Both the position numbers and the translations under genes were made by a program. This document shows, in pieces, positions 1-5,909 of a stretch of 7,218 bases of DNA; position 1 is the first letter of the stretch, and each line of letters starts with the position of its first letter. Source of the DNA: G020348385 sp964580235 (lineage in GTDB: Bacteria > Acidobacteriota > Aminicenantia > Aminicenantales > Aminicenantaceae); the NCBI GenBank assembly GCA_964580235.1, contig CAZOJY010000148.1:1-7218 (forward strand). Direction: 5' to 3'. Below the pieces are notes generated by a model. The model saw only the letters and a list, made by a program, of their open reading frames with translations. It did no database searches and was not told the DNA's origin.

Positions 1-103
1 TTAAATGTGTTGGCGTTGAAACTGAAAAAACCGGTTGAACATCATCAATGCACTAGACTCTGGGCTTAGGGTATCGTAACGTCCCTTTCAGGTCAAGTTT
101 GTT
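1..103. other. Gene-free left edge, 3' flank of the lipoprotein gene
   Basis: This short stretch follows the stop codon of the minus-strand lipoprotein gene. I see no convincing coding region. On the minus strand there is an AACCGG stretch followed by a run of six T (about positions 25-36), but no paired stem of useful length, so I do not call a terminator. Confidence 0.5.
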
Positions 104-1864
104 TCAGTAGATCCAGCTTGTTAGGTCTGACCCTGCAGGGGCTGTCTCCTTGATCCTCTGAACCATTCTTGGGATGAACATTTGGGCATATCTCAAGCGC
201 GAGATGGCATTCGGTTGGGTATGGTCACCGTTCCAGCAGTGCTCCGCCCGATCTCCATAATCCACTTTTCCCTCGTAATAGGGATTCTTTGTCTTTTCAA
301 GAAAGTCTTCCATAAGGTAGACGGCATTGTTGAGATAGTATGTGTCCATATCGCCACAGTAAATGTGGATCTTCCCTCTGAGCTTTGGGCCGAGGATCTT
401 CCAATCCCTCTCGAGGATATAACGGAGATCATAATTTTCTTTCCAATATGCAGCCACCGTGTGATCAATTTCGCCTGTCAGCTTGTCCCATATGGGCTTA
501 GGATAACCGTTTTCGCCAACCGGGCTGTATACGGCCTGCCATATATCCCACTGATCTCCTGACCGGCTGTTTGTTCCCAGGGCCAGCTCTTTGTGATTGG
601 AATCCTCAAGGGTGCAGCCAACATGCCCCAGGTAGTCCCTTGTTCCGGGTCGAGGCGTTCTTTTCCAAGGGCTTTCTAAAAAATATGCATTTTTATCCTC
701 GTAAATATTGACCACGGTGTAAGCCCGAAAGTCGATGGGGTCCGGACATGCTGCGTAGCAGCCGTTATATTCATCGGGATAGAATATTTGGACAGCCAGG
801 GCCTCCCACCCTCCTGTGGATCCGCCGTACAGAAAGCGAGCCCAACCTTCTCCGATGCAGCGGAATTTTTTCTCAACAAGGGGGATCAATTCAGAGTTGA
901 TTGCATCCCCGTAAGGTCCGAGATTGGCGGAATTGACGGCATAAGAATCATCATAATAAGGGTTGGCATGCTGTATCTTTAGAATGACCATTCGGGGAAA
1001 ACCGGGACCGGTCCATTCTTTATAGAAACGATGGGCATAGTCCTGGACTGTTCTGTTGTATCCTTCCCATCGGAAGCGGGGGCTGTAATCAGGCTTTAAA
1101 TCAGGGTCAGGAGGTTCCTCTCTGAATCCACTGAAGGTGTAGGGGAAGTGTCCTTGATCCACAACAAGTGGGTAACGGGCCTTGGGGTGAGTATCAAATC
1201 CTTCCGGAAGAAGAATGACGGCACCCAAATACATAGGGCGCCCCCAGAACTTTGAGAGAAGCGGGCTTTGGATCTTTATGTGTTTGATATATTTTGTATC
1301 CCTGGGATCGGGAATAGGGGGAATAACCTGGTCGAGGAGGATAGATATGGTCTTTTTCCGGGAGGGATCGAAATGAATCTTTTTCGGTGTACTGTATAAA
1401 TTTCCCGGCTTTCTATTCCAATGTTGGCCTTCTCCCCTGTCCATCGGGAGTTTGACCGTGTGGCCATCTGCGCGGTGGAAAGTCTCATAACGGTTCAAAA
1501 GGCCCTGGACCCAGTAGTCCCCCGCCGGTATATCCGCGATACTCTGCAGCGGATAACCGAAAGTCGTTCCGTCGATAAACGCAGGTTCCCCGGGAGCCAG
1601 TTGATCGATGTTGATGCCGAATATCAGCTGCGTATCCGGGCCGTCATTGATCTGGAACCTCGGCTCGCGCGATTCATCGTTGGACACAAGAAGAAGCATC
1701 CTGCCGTCCAGGGGTTGAGGGCTTAGATTGGCACTGAAAGACATCCCGAATTTCAAAAGAGATGTTGGATTGTTCCGGCGGCTTGTGCAGGAGACCAGTA
1801 TAAAAAATGGCAACATGAGAAATACAATTCCTTTGATCGGTTTTTTGAGTGAAAATCGTTTCAT
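104..1864 (-). CDS. Esterase-type alpha/beta-hydrolase lipoprotein (586 aa)
   Basis: Predicted cell-envelope lipoprotein with a putative esterase domain. Residues 1-26 form a lipoprotein signal: a K/R-rich start, a hydrophobic stretch and the lipobox LVSC, with C26 as the lipidated residue. Thr at +2, with no Asp, fits outer-membrane sorting. Residues about 40-190 look like a beta-rich N-terminal domain, with motifs IPAGDYWVQ and ETFHRADGHTV known from large hydrolases of this type. The catalytic domain runs from about 200 to 570. The nucleophile elbow is GGSTGG (347-352, Ser349), Asp505 or Asp507 in GDMD is the likely acid, and the base is His542 or His548 near HCWNGDH. The substrate cannot be read from the sequence. 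The start is secure: AGGAGG at 1872-1877 lies 7 bases upstream. It is the second gene behind a minus-strand secreted-protein gene, now separated from it by a repeat-bounded insertion. Family assignment is strong; esterase activity is inferred. Confidence 0.85.
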   Translation of the reverse strand: MKRFSLKKPIKGIVFLMLPFFILVSCTSRRNNPTSLLKFGMSFSANLSPQPLDGRMLLLVSNDESREPRFQINDGPDTQLIFGINIDQLAPGEPAFIDGTTFGYPLQSIADIPAGDYWVQGLLNRYETFHRADGHTVKLPMDRGEGQHWNRKPGNLYSTPKKIHFDPSRKKTISILLDQVIPPIPDPRDTKYIKHIKIQSPLLSKFWGRPMYLGAVILLPEGFDTHPKARYPLVVDQGHFPYTFSGFREEPPDPDLKPDYSPRFRWEGYNRTVQDYAHRFYKEWTGPGFPRMVILKIQHANPYYDDSYAVNSANLGPYGDAINSELIPLVEKKFRCIGEGWARFLYGGSTGGWEALAVQIFYPDEYNGCYAACPDPIDFRAYTVVNIYEDKNAYFLESPWKRTPRPGTRDYLGHVGCTLEDSNHKELALGTNSRSGDQWDIWQAVYSPVGENGYPKPIWDKLTGEIDHTVAAYWKENYDLRYILERDWKILGPKLRGKIHIYCGDMDTYYLNNAVYLMEDFLEKTKNPYYEGKVDYGDRAEHCWNGDHTQPNAISRLRYAQMFIPRMVQRIKETAPAGSDLTSWIY

Positions 1865-1909
1865 TTTTTTGCCTCCTTTTTCAAGCCTTCGGCACTGTGC
1901 TGATGATCT
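1865..1909 (-). promoter_or_regulatory. Leader with strong ribosome binding site for the lipoprotein gene
   Basis: On the minus strand an A-rich segment carries the full Shine-Dalgarno AGGAGG (1872-1877), followed by seven bases and the ATG at 1864. This is the strongest ribosome binding site among the minus-strand genes and fixes the lipoprotein start. I found no convincing sigma-70 box pair directly upstream, so the gene probably depends on read-through from the promoter at 2904-2932 or on one inside the inserted element. Confidence 0.6.
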
Positions 1910-2166
1910 AACCTGGAGTATTCATAAAAATTTGCGATGTTTTTTTTAACCTCAACGTTATCAACTCCGAACAATGATAACTTGCTGAAACGCAGCTTGT
2001 CACTTTTCCCATGGCTGAACCATTCTTATCATCGCAACTTTCACCCTTTCAGGCAAGCCGATCTCACCCCATCTGCTTCGTTACGACCCATTCGCGGTCC
2101 ATGCGTACAGCTTCATGGCTCGTGCCTCGCAGCTACAGCCATCTCGGCTTGTGAATAATCCAGGTT
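1910..2166. mobile_element. MITE-like element bounded by inverted repeats (about 257 bp)
   Basis: The ends are inverted copies of one sequence: AACCTGGAGTATTCATAA at 1910-1927, and on the other strand AACCTGGATTATTCACAA ending at 2166. They match at 16 of 18 positions. Nothing inside looks like a transposase, so if mobile it would need an enzyme from elsewhere. Inside is a 7-bp stem (GTTATCA 1957-1963 with TGATAAC 1975-1981, loop 11). The element spans the whole gap between the secreted-protein and lipoprotein genes plus the 3' end of the former. I see no clear target-site duplication: on the minus strand the flanks read CATG on one side and AGATC on the other. It may be a miniature transposable element or the joined remnants of two insertion-sequence ends. 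I cannot name the family from the sequence. Confidence 0.5.
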
Positions 2167-2884
2167 CATGTACGGACGGTCCGATTTGTGACAATATTTT
2201 TATCGCCTGGATAAGATTGATCAGCAGATCATTCTCGTTCGGGACTTCCAAGCTGTAGGCTGCGCCTGTATCTGATTTTATTTTTTTCAAAGGCCCCCAA
2301 GCCTTAAGCCGGCCGATAAGATCTCTGTTGTCCTGCTGTGGGGATCCAAGAAAAATCTGCAGTCCCCAGCTTTCTTCTTTGTGCTGAATCCGAATCTCTG
2401 CCAGATTTTTTAGGGCTGCCAATGACAGGACGCTTTCCTCCTCGACAGGGATGGCCTTTATCTGCTTTTTAATGGCATCGAGATGGAGGATCGGTATTTT
2501 TATAATCCTGTCTGTCCCGCAGACATAGATGGAATAAATGTATTCTTCTTTCTTCGAATCGTCATGTTTGAGAACGGATTGTGCGGTTCCCTCTGCGTCC
2601 GTTAAAACTTCCCAGGCATCTTCCGGATAGTTTTGAGGGACTATGTTGACTGATGTTCCCGAAATGATTTTCCCATCCGTTTCTTCCACGTGGACAAAGA
2701 TATCAACAGTCTCCCCCAGTTTGAAGAAGACTCCGGGTACAACACTGATGGAGATTTTCGGAGGATCTTCAAGACTGTGTCCTGCGGAAAGAGGCACGGT
2801 CATCAAGAGCATGCAACAAAGAAAGGAAACTGTGATCCACAGGAACAGAGTGAATGTTGATTTTTTTTGTTCAGGGGTTTTCAT
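2081..2884 (-). CDS. Secreted Ig-like protein of unknown function, C-terminus altered by an insertion
   Basis: I do not recognise this family. From ATG at 2884 the product is 267 aa. Residues 1-8 are polar and basic (MKTPEQKK), then a hydrophobic stretch (about 11-34) ends in PLSAG, a plausible Sec signal peptide. Residues about 43-130 alternate like a beta-sandwich (VVPGVFFKLGETVDIFVHV, later TDAEGTAQ), resembling macroglobulin- or invasin-type Ig-like modules. Residues 135-238 are mixed alpha/beta (LSLAALKNLAEI, LINLIQAIKILSQIG). Residues 241-267, from PGLFTSRDG to the stop, are encoded inside the element at 1910-2166 and are probably not native. A longer frame reaches TTG at 2956 with an internal ATG at 2938. 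I reject both starts because a good sigma-70 promoter lies at 2904-2932, inside that extension. AGGA sits four bases before ATG 2884. The native protein probably shared an operon and the envelope with the downstream lipoprotein. Confidence 0.6.
   Translation of the reverse strand: MKTPEQKKSTFTLFLWITVSFLCCMLLMTVPLSAGHSLEDPPKISISVVPGVFFKLGETVDIFVHVEETDGKIISGTSVNIVPQNYPEDAWEVLTDAEGTAQSVLKHDDSKKEEYIYSIYVCGTDRIIKIPILHLDAIKKQIKAIPVEEESVLSLAALKNLAEIRIQHKEESWGLQIFLGSPQQDNRDLIGRLKAWGPLKKIKSDTGAAYSLEVPNENDLLINLIQAIKILSQIGPSVHEPGLFTSRDGCSCEARAMKLYAWTANGS
2146..2166 (+). repeat. Repeat copy A (21 bp, right end of the element)
   Basis: This is an exact 21-bp match to 2981-3001 in the same orientation, with core GTGAATAATCCAGGTT. 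The flanks differ on both sides, so the boundaries are sharp. It lies within the coding end of the secreted-protein gene, where its minus-strand reading encodes PGLFTS. Confidence 0.85.
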
Positions 2885-2903
2885 GAGATCCTGGATGATC
2901 TGC

Positions 2904-2932
2904 TTTATAACATAGAAGTGGAATACCGTCAA
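2904..2932 (-). promoter_or_regulatory. Sigma-70 promoter of the secreted-protein/lipoprotein pair
   Basis: On the minus strand TTGACG (2932-2927) and TATAAA (2909-2904) each match the consensus at 5 of 6 positions and are separated by exactly 17 bases. Transcription would start near 2897, giving a leader of about 13 bases that still holds the AGGA element before ATG 2884. The position excludes the upstream TTG and ATG starts. This is a motif call, not a measured start. Confidence 0.65.
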
Positions 2933-2980
2933 ATTCATTCCAGGGAATTCACTCAAGAGAAAGCAAGCCGGTATTTTTGT

Positions 2981-3001
2981 GGCTTGTGAATAATCCAGGT
3001 T
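2981..3001 (+). repeat. Repeat copy B (21 bp)
   Basis: Exact duplicate of 2146-2166 in direct orientation, 835 bp away. It lies between the minus-strand promoter and the sigma-54-controlled small gene. Just to its left CAAGCC (2974-2979) and GGCTTG can be recognised as complementary words, GGCTTG forming the first bases of the repeat. A/T-rich DNA (3001-3038) follows. This could be a leftover insertion-sequence end. Confidence 0.85.
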
Positions 3002-3038
3002 TATAAATATAAAAAATATTTTTATTATTACTATATAA

Positions 3039-3054
3039 TGGCACGATTCTTGCT
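3039..3054 (+). promoter_or_regulatory. Sigma-54 (-24/-12) promoter of the 78-aa gene
   Basis: The sequence TGGCACGATTCTTGCT matches the sigma-54 consensus TGGCACG-N4-TTGCW at every defined base with the correct spacing. With the -12 C at 3053, transcription would start near 3065. The leader is then about 16 bases and holds AAGGAG (3066-3071) before ATG 3081. The 40 bases upstream are almost pure A/T, suitable for bending by IHF or an enhancer-binding activator, though I see no clear IHF or activator site. Expression would need RpoN and an AAA+ activator. Confidence 0.85.
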
Positions 3055-3080
3055 GTTATTTCCCCAAGGAGATAAGAAAA

Positions 3081-3317
3081 ATGCAGATTACTCAAGAAAT
3101 CGATTATCAAAGCCAAATAGAGGAAGCGGTTAGGCGGGCCAAGTGTAAAAAAGTTTTCTACCTGTATGATGAAACTGGAAATAAACAGATGCTGGGCGTA
3201 TTCAGTAGAAAAAAAGCGGTTGAAATCAAGGAATATCTTCGCTCCAATGGCCTTATCAGCAAGCTTGCAGAAAGCGATATCAAAACAACTGAGCCTGATA
3301 CAATATTTGAACCGTAA
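3081..3317 (+). CDS. Small protein of unknown function under sigma-54 control (78 aa)
   Basis: I do not recognise this protein. It has no signal peptide or membrane segment and is probably cytosolic. Residues 5-21 look helical and amphipathic (QEIDYQSQIEEAVRRAK). Residues 24-41 suggest a beta-hairpin with a turn at DETGNK (KVFYLYD, then MLGVF). Residues 43-58 suggest a second helix (RKKAVEIKEYLRSNG), followed by an acidic, Pro-containing tail. One cysteine (C22) is present. It is rich in Lys, Arg and Glu and has no catalytic motif. The gene is credible: AAGGAG lies 9 bases before ATG, a perfect sigma-54 promoter stands just upstream, and a hairpin follows the stop. It stands alone between two repeat copies. 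Its partner may be the serine dehydratase next door, but the hairpin and a separate promoter between them argue against a simple operon. Confidence 0.7.
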   Translation: MQITQEIDYQSQIEEAVRRAKCKKVFYLYDETGNKQMLGVFSRKKAVEIKEYLRSNGLISKLAESDIKTTEPDTIFEP

Positions 3318-3333
3318 TATTTTTTCCCCTTAA

Positions 3334-3369
3334 GCATTCATCCTTCCTCACTTCAAAAAGGATGAGTGC
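3334..3369 (+). terminator. Hairpin after the 78-aa gene, probable terminator
   Basis: The 12-base arms GCATTCATCCTT (3334-3345) and AAGGATGAGTGC (3358-3369) pair fully with one G-U wobble, around a 12-base loop. It starts 17 bases after the stop codon. The following bases (ACCCTTCATATTT) are only moderately T-rich, so it may be a weak terminator or a 3'-protecting stem. Confidence 0.55.
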
Positions 3370-3413
3370 ACCCTTCATATTTAAGCTTCTTGATATGTAT
3401 ATTTATTTTACAT

Positions 3414-3443
3414 TTGACAAAGGACTTTTACAGCCTGGATTAT
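3414..3443 (+). promoter_or_regulatory. Candidate sigma-70 promoter for the serine dehydratase gene
   Basis: A perfect TTGACA (3414-3419) is followed after 18 bases by GATTAT (3438-3443), which matches the -10 consensus at 4 of 6 positions. Transcription would start near 3450, giving a leader of about 65 bases. The -10 box falls inside the repeat copy at 3434-3447, so a repeat-derived sequence may supply part of this promoter. Confidence 0.45.
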
Positions 3444-3468
3444 TTACGGCAGAATAGGAATCCAGGTT
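3432..3468 (+). repeat. Repeat copy as inverted pair forming a hairpin
   Basis: AGCCTGGATT (3432-3441) pairs with AATCCAGGTT (3459-3468) with one G-U, around a 17-base loop. The left arm with the next bases (CCTGGATTATTTAC, 3434-3447) matches the complement of the core at 2984-3001 at 13 of 14 bases; the right arm matches the AATCCAGGTT half. It looks like two repeat ends brought together, as after internal deletion of an element. It overlaps the proposed promoter and leader of the serine dehydratase gene. Confidence 0.6.
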
Positions 3469-3514
3469 GATGTTTGGAAAGGATTGCAGATAAAATAGGA
3501 GTCTGGAGGAAAAA

Positions 3515-5077
3515 ATGTCCGCTCCATTTATCAGCGTCTTTAACGATGTTTTGGGTCCTGTCATGCGTGGCCCTTCAAGCTCCCACACAGCTGCTTCCTA
3601 CCGAATAGGCCGTACGGCACGCGCTCTCCTGGGAGAGACGGTCAGGGAGGCTCGGTTTTCATTTGACCCTTCTGGGTCCTATGCGCGCGTTTTCAGGCAG
3701 CAGGGCGTGGATTTGGCTCTTGCCGCAGGTCTTATGGGATGGGATATTTCCGATGACCGATTCAAAAAAGCGCTTCTTCAGGCTGAAAAATCAGGGATAG
3801 ATATCCTTTTTCGTGTATCCCCGCTGGCTAACGCCGGCCATCCCAATGATATGGAGATGGAAATCAAAGGGCGGGATGGAGGAAGTCTCTCAGCTTCTGC
3901 GCGGTCTACGGGAGGAGGTGCCTTCTTATTCACCCGGATCGATGGATATCCGGTCATGCTGGAAGGTAAGGCTTATATCCATTTGTTTTATCCGGGAAAA
4001 GATCCTTCGGCATTGATTTCCCGTCTTAATAAACTGGCCCCTTCTGCGGATATTGAGCAGCGCGAAGGGGGCAAAAACATGCCTCCTTGTATCCTTTTTA
4101 GCGGCCCGGGTCCATTGGAGCAGGATATCCTGGTTCAAATCCGCCGGGATCAGGAAATATCCAAAATCCGGTCCTGCCCGCCGCTTTTTTTTGTCCAGAA
4201 AGGCCCTCCCCTCTTTTTAAGCGGCAGGGAGATTCTTCTGCAGGCTGGAAAGGACAACATATCGCTTGGAGAATTGGTGCTTCGCTATGAAACCCAACTC
4301 CTCGGCATGAGTCGGCAGGAGGTTTTATCCGAGATGATCCGCCGTTTTCAGATTATGAAGGCATCGATAAAGCTTGGTTTACATGACAATCGGTCGCAAA
4401 TGAAGCTTTTAGGTCCGTCGGCCTGGTCGATTATTGAGGCTGAAAGCCAGGGAAAACTCCCCCTGGGAGGGCCGCATACACGCGCCGCTGCGCGCGCTCT
4501 GGCGGTTTTGCATATCAGCAACAGCATGGGCGTTGTCTGCGCCGCCCCCACAGGCGGATCTGCAGGAGTCATCCCGGGCGTTATGTCGACACTTGTGGAG
4601 GAATACGATCTGGATCCGGAAAGGACGGCACTGGCTCTTCTGGCCGCAGGCGGTGTGGGATTGATTGTCGCAAGGCGCGCGACTTTTGCTGCTGAAATAG
4701 CTGGATGCCAGGTTGAGATCGGAGCAGCAGGCGCTATGGCGGCTGCCTCTGTGATCGAAGCTTCCGGCGGAACAGCACAACAGGCCCTGGATGCAGCGGC
4801 TATCAGTTTTCAAAACACAATGGGATCTATTTGTGATCTTGTTCAAGGCATGTGTGAAATCCCCTGTCATACACGGAACGCTGCTGCTGCCTCTGCAGCC
4901 TTCACGTCTGCAGATCTGGTGGCAGGAGGATATGTCAATCCCATCCCTTTAGACGAAACCATCGATGCCGTTCTTGCCGTTGGAAAAACGATGCCGTGCG
5001 AGCTTCGCGTGACTTCTTTGGGAGGCTTGGCGATAACACCTTCAGCCTTGGCGCTGAAACCCAAAAAAACAAAATAA
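3515..5077 (+). CDS. sdaA: L-serine dehydratase, iron-sulfur type, single-chain beta-ACT-alpha form (520 aa)
   Basis: Cytosolic L-serine ammonia-lyase, converting L-serine to pyruvate and ammonia with a [4Fe-4S] cluster. The beta domain is about 5-150, with the hallmark GPVMRGPSSSHTAA (14-27) and a conserved GYPVMLEGK end. The linker 151-225 aligns in position and secondary structure with the ACT domain of two-subunit beta chains, but the usual DRPG turn has become PGKDPSA. The alpha domain is about 237-510: the substrate loop APTGGSAGVIPG (344-355) and cluster ligands C398 (AGCQVE), C440 (SICD) and C451 (IPCHTRN). C447 and C495 are extra. At 520 aa it is longer than the E. coli-type single chain (about 455 aa); the ACT-like linker accounts for this. 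The start is supported by GGAGG (3505-3509) five bases before ATG. It meets the minus-strand PAP2 gene tail to tail, 3 bp apart. Confidence 0.95.
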   Translation: MSAPFISVFNDVLGPVMRGPSSSHTAASYRIGRTARALLGETVREARFSFDPSGSYARVFRQQGVDLALAAGLMGWDISDDRFKKALLQAEKSGIDILFRVSPLANAGHPNDMEMEIKGRDGGSLSASARSTGGGAFLFTRIDGYPVMLEGKAYIHLFYPGKDPSALISRLNKLAPSADIEQREGGKNMPPCILFSGPGPLEQDILVQIRRDQEISKIRSCPPLFFVQKGPPLFLSGREILLQAGKDNISLGELVLRYETQLLGMSRQEVLSEMIRRFQIMKASIKLGLHDNRSQMKLLGPSAWSIIEAESQGKLPLGGPHTRAAARALAVLHISNSMGVVCAAPTGGSAGVIPGVMSTLVEEYDLDPERTALALLAAGGVGLIVARRATFAAEIAGCQVEIGAAGAMAAASVIEASGGTAQQALDAAAISFQNTMGSICDLVQGMCEIPCHTRNAAAASAAFTSADLVAGGYVNPIPLDETIDAVLAVGKTMPCELRVTSLGGLAITPSALALKPKKTK

Positions 5078-5092
5078 GCCTCAGCTGAGGCT
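5061..5092 (-). terminator. Rho-independent terminator of the sulfatase/PAP2 operon
   Basis: The perfect palindrome AGCCTCAGCTGAGGCT (5077-5092) can fold as a 6-bp stem with a 4-base loop. On the minus strand it is followed by TATTTTG and a T run (5076-5061), a classical intrinsic terminator. Its stem contains the PAP2 stop codon (5083-5081), and the T tract is the last coding stretch of the serine dehydratase gene. In the plus direction no T run follows, so it should act mainly one way. Confidence 0.75.
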
Positions 5093-5899
5093 GCCGGGCC
5101 TTCTGTGAAGGAGCTCTATGCCGTAGAGTTTGAGATACTCAAAAGAACCGAGTATGAAAAAAAAGCCTGCGATGATCCTCTGCTCCAGGAGGATGTGATC
5201 ATACCCGGTGTATCTCATGAAGAAAAGAACCAGACAGGCAGCCAGCAAAAGCGCTCCAAACAGTTTCGGCCTCCAGGAAGTCCAGCCCCAGCGTGTCCAA
5301 AAGGACAGTTTAAGGGAAAGCCAGATGACGAGCCATCCGATAAACGCTCCAGCCAGCACATCAAGGGGCCAGTGAACACCGACGACAATGCGGGACATAG
5401 CAATCAGAGAAGCTGCCGCCAACAGAATAATTCTGATCCACCAGCGGCGCGCAGTTAATATAAACGCTCCGGCCAAAATAAAAATCATAGAGGCATGTCC
5501 TGAGGGAAAGGCATTGGAGGTCCACGCAGGGCCGATCATGTGAATCTGCCCGGGATCGATGATTTTAGGGGGGCGCGGCACATGGGTTAAATGTTTGAGA
5601 CTTTGGCCGATCAGGGTATTGAGGAGAACCGCCGTAAATATGGCCCAGACAATACGTGGGTTTTTCTGGATCAATGGGAAGAGGAGAACAAAGGCGACCA
5701 ATCCGTCGGCAAGAAACGTCAATAACGCCCAGATTCTATCGCCTGTGAGTTTTGAAAAAGCATTGATTGTGAAAAAAACATCGATATTTGAGTCGTTGTA
5801 AAGAATGACAGCCACAAGGACAAGCAAAAGCATCGGCAGGGCCCATGTCCAATAAGGGCCTGCGACAACGATGTTGCGGCCGGTGTTATCTTCTGTCAT
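5081..5899 (-). CDS. PAP2-family membrane phosphatase (272 aa)
   Basis: Integral inner-membrane phosphatase of the PAP2 superfamily, which act on lipid phosphates or pyrophosphates such as phosphatidic acid, undecaprenyl pyrophosphate or lipid A. All three active-site motifs are present: K102-x6-R109-P110 (KHLTHVPRP), PSGH at 132-135, and S169-R170-x5-H176-x3-D180 (SRIVVGVHWPLD). Hydrophobic segments lie at about 17-35, 56-76, 83-100, 136-150, 155-168, 181-198, 212-228 and 240-252, consistent with a six-helix core plus extra helices. The N-terminus is short and has no cleavable signal. The start is 10 bp after the sulfatase stop codon, with only a weak GGA before ATG, so translation may be coupled. 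The exact substrate is not readable; the sulfatase neighbour suggests envelope lipid or glycan modification. Confidence 0.93.
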   Translation of the reverse strand: MTEDNTGRNIVVAGPYWTWALPMLLLVLVAVILYNDSNIDVFFTINAFSKLTGDRIWALLTFLADGLVAFVLLFPLIQKNPRIVWAIFTAVLLNTLIGQSLKHLTHVPRPPKIIDPGQIHMIGPAWTSNAFPSGHASMIFILAGAFILTARRWWIRIILLAAASLIAMSRIVVGVHWPLDVLAGAFIGWLVIWLSLKLSFWTRWGWTSWRPKLFGALLLAACLVLFFMRYTGYDHILLEQRIIAGFFFILGSFEYLKLYGIELLHRRPGSLS

Positions 5900-5909
5900 G
5901 GGTTCCGAG

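Noticed and set aside
2203..2212. CCTGGATAAG inside the secreted-protein gene as another repeat copy.
   Set aside because: Only seven bases of the core match and the stretch encodes part of the native helix LIQAIK, so chance is enough.
2081..2956. The gene between repeat copies as a transposase of an insertion sequence spanning 1910-3001.
   Set aside because: The product has a signal peptide and an Ig-like beta-rich body, with no DDE, HUH or serine-recombinase motif, so the repeats flank an ordinary secreted-protein gene.
3034..3039. TATAAT as a sigma-70 -10 box for the 78-aa gene.
   Set aside because: No acceptable -35 box lies 16-18 bases upstream (the region is an A run), and it lies in A/T-rich DNA where such a hexamer is likely by chance. 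The adjoining sigma-54 element is far stronger.
1910..3468. CRISPR-like or tandem repeat array.
   Set aside because: Copies are irregularly spaced (about 240, 835 and 450 bp), occur in both orientations and surround genes, unlike any CRISPR array.
4409..4870. 153-codon minus-strand open frame opposite the serine dehydratase.
   Set aside because: It mirrors the strongly conserved alpha domain, has Cys- and Ser-rich composition typical of an antisense shadow, and no ribosome binding site was evident.
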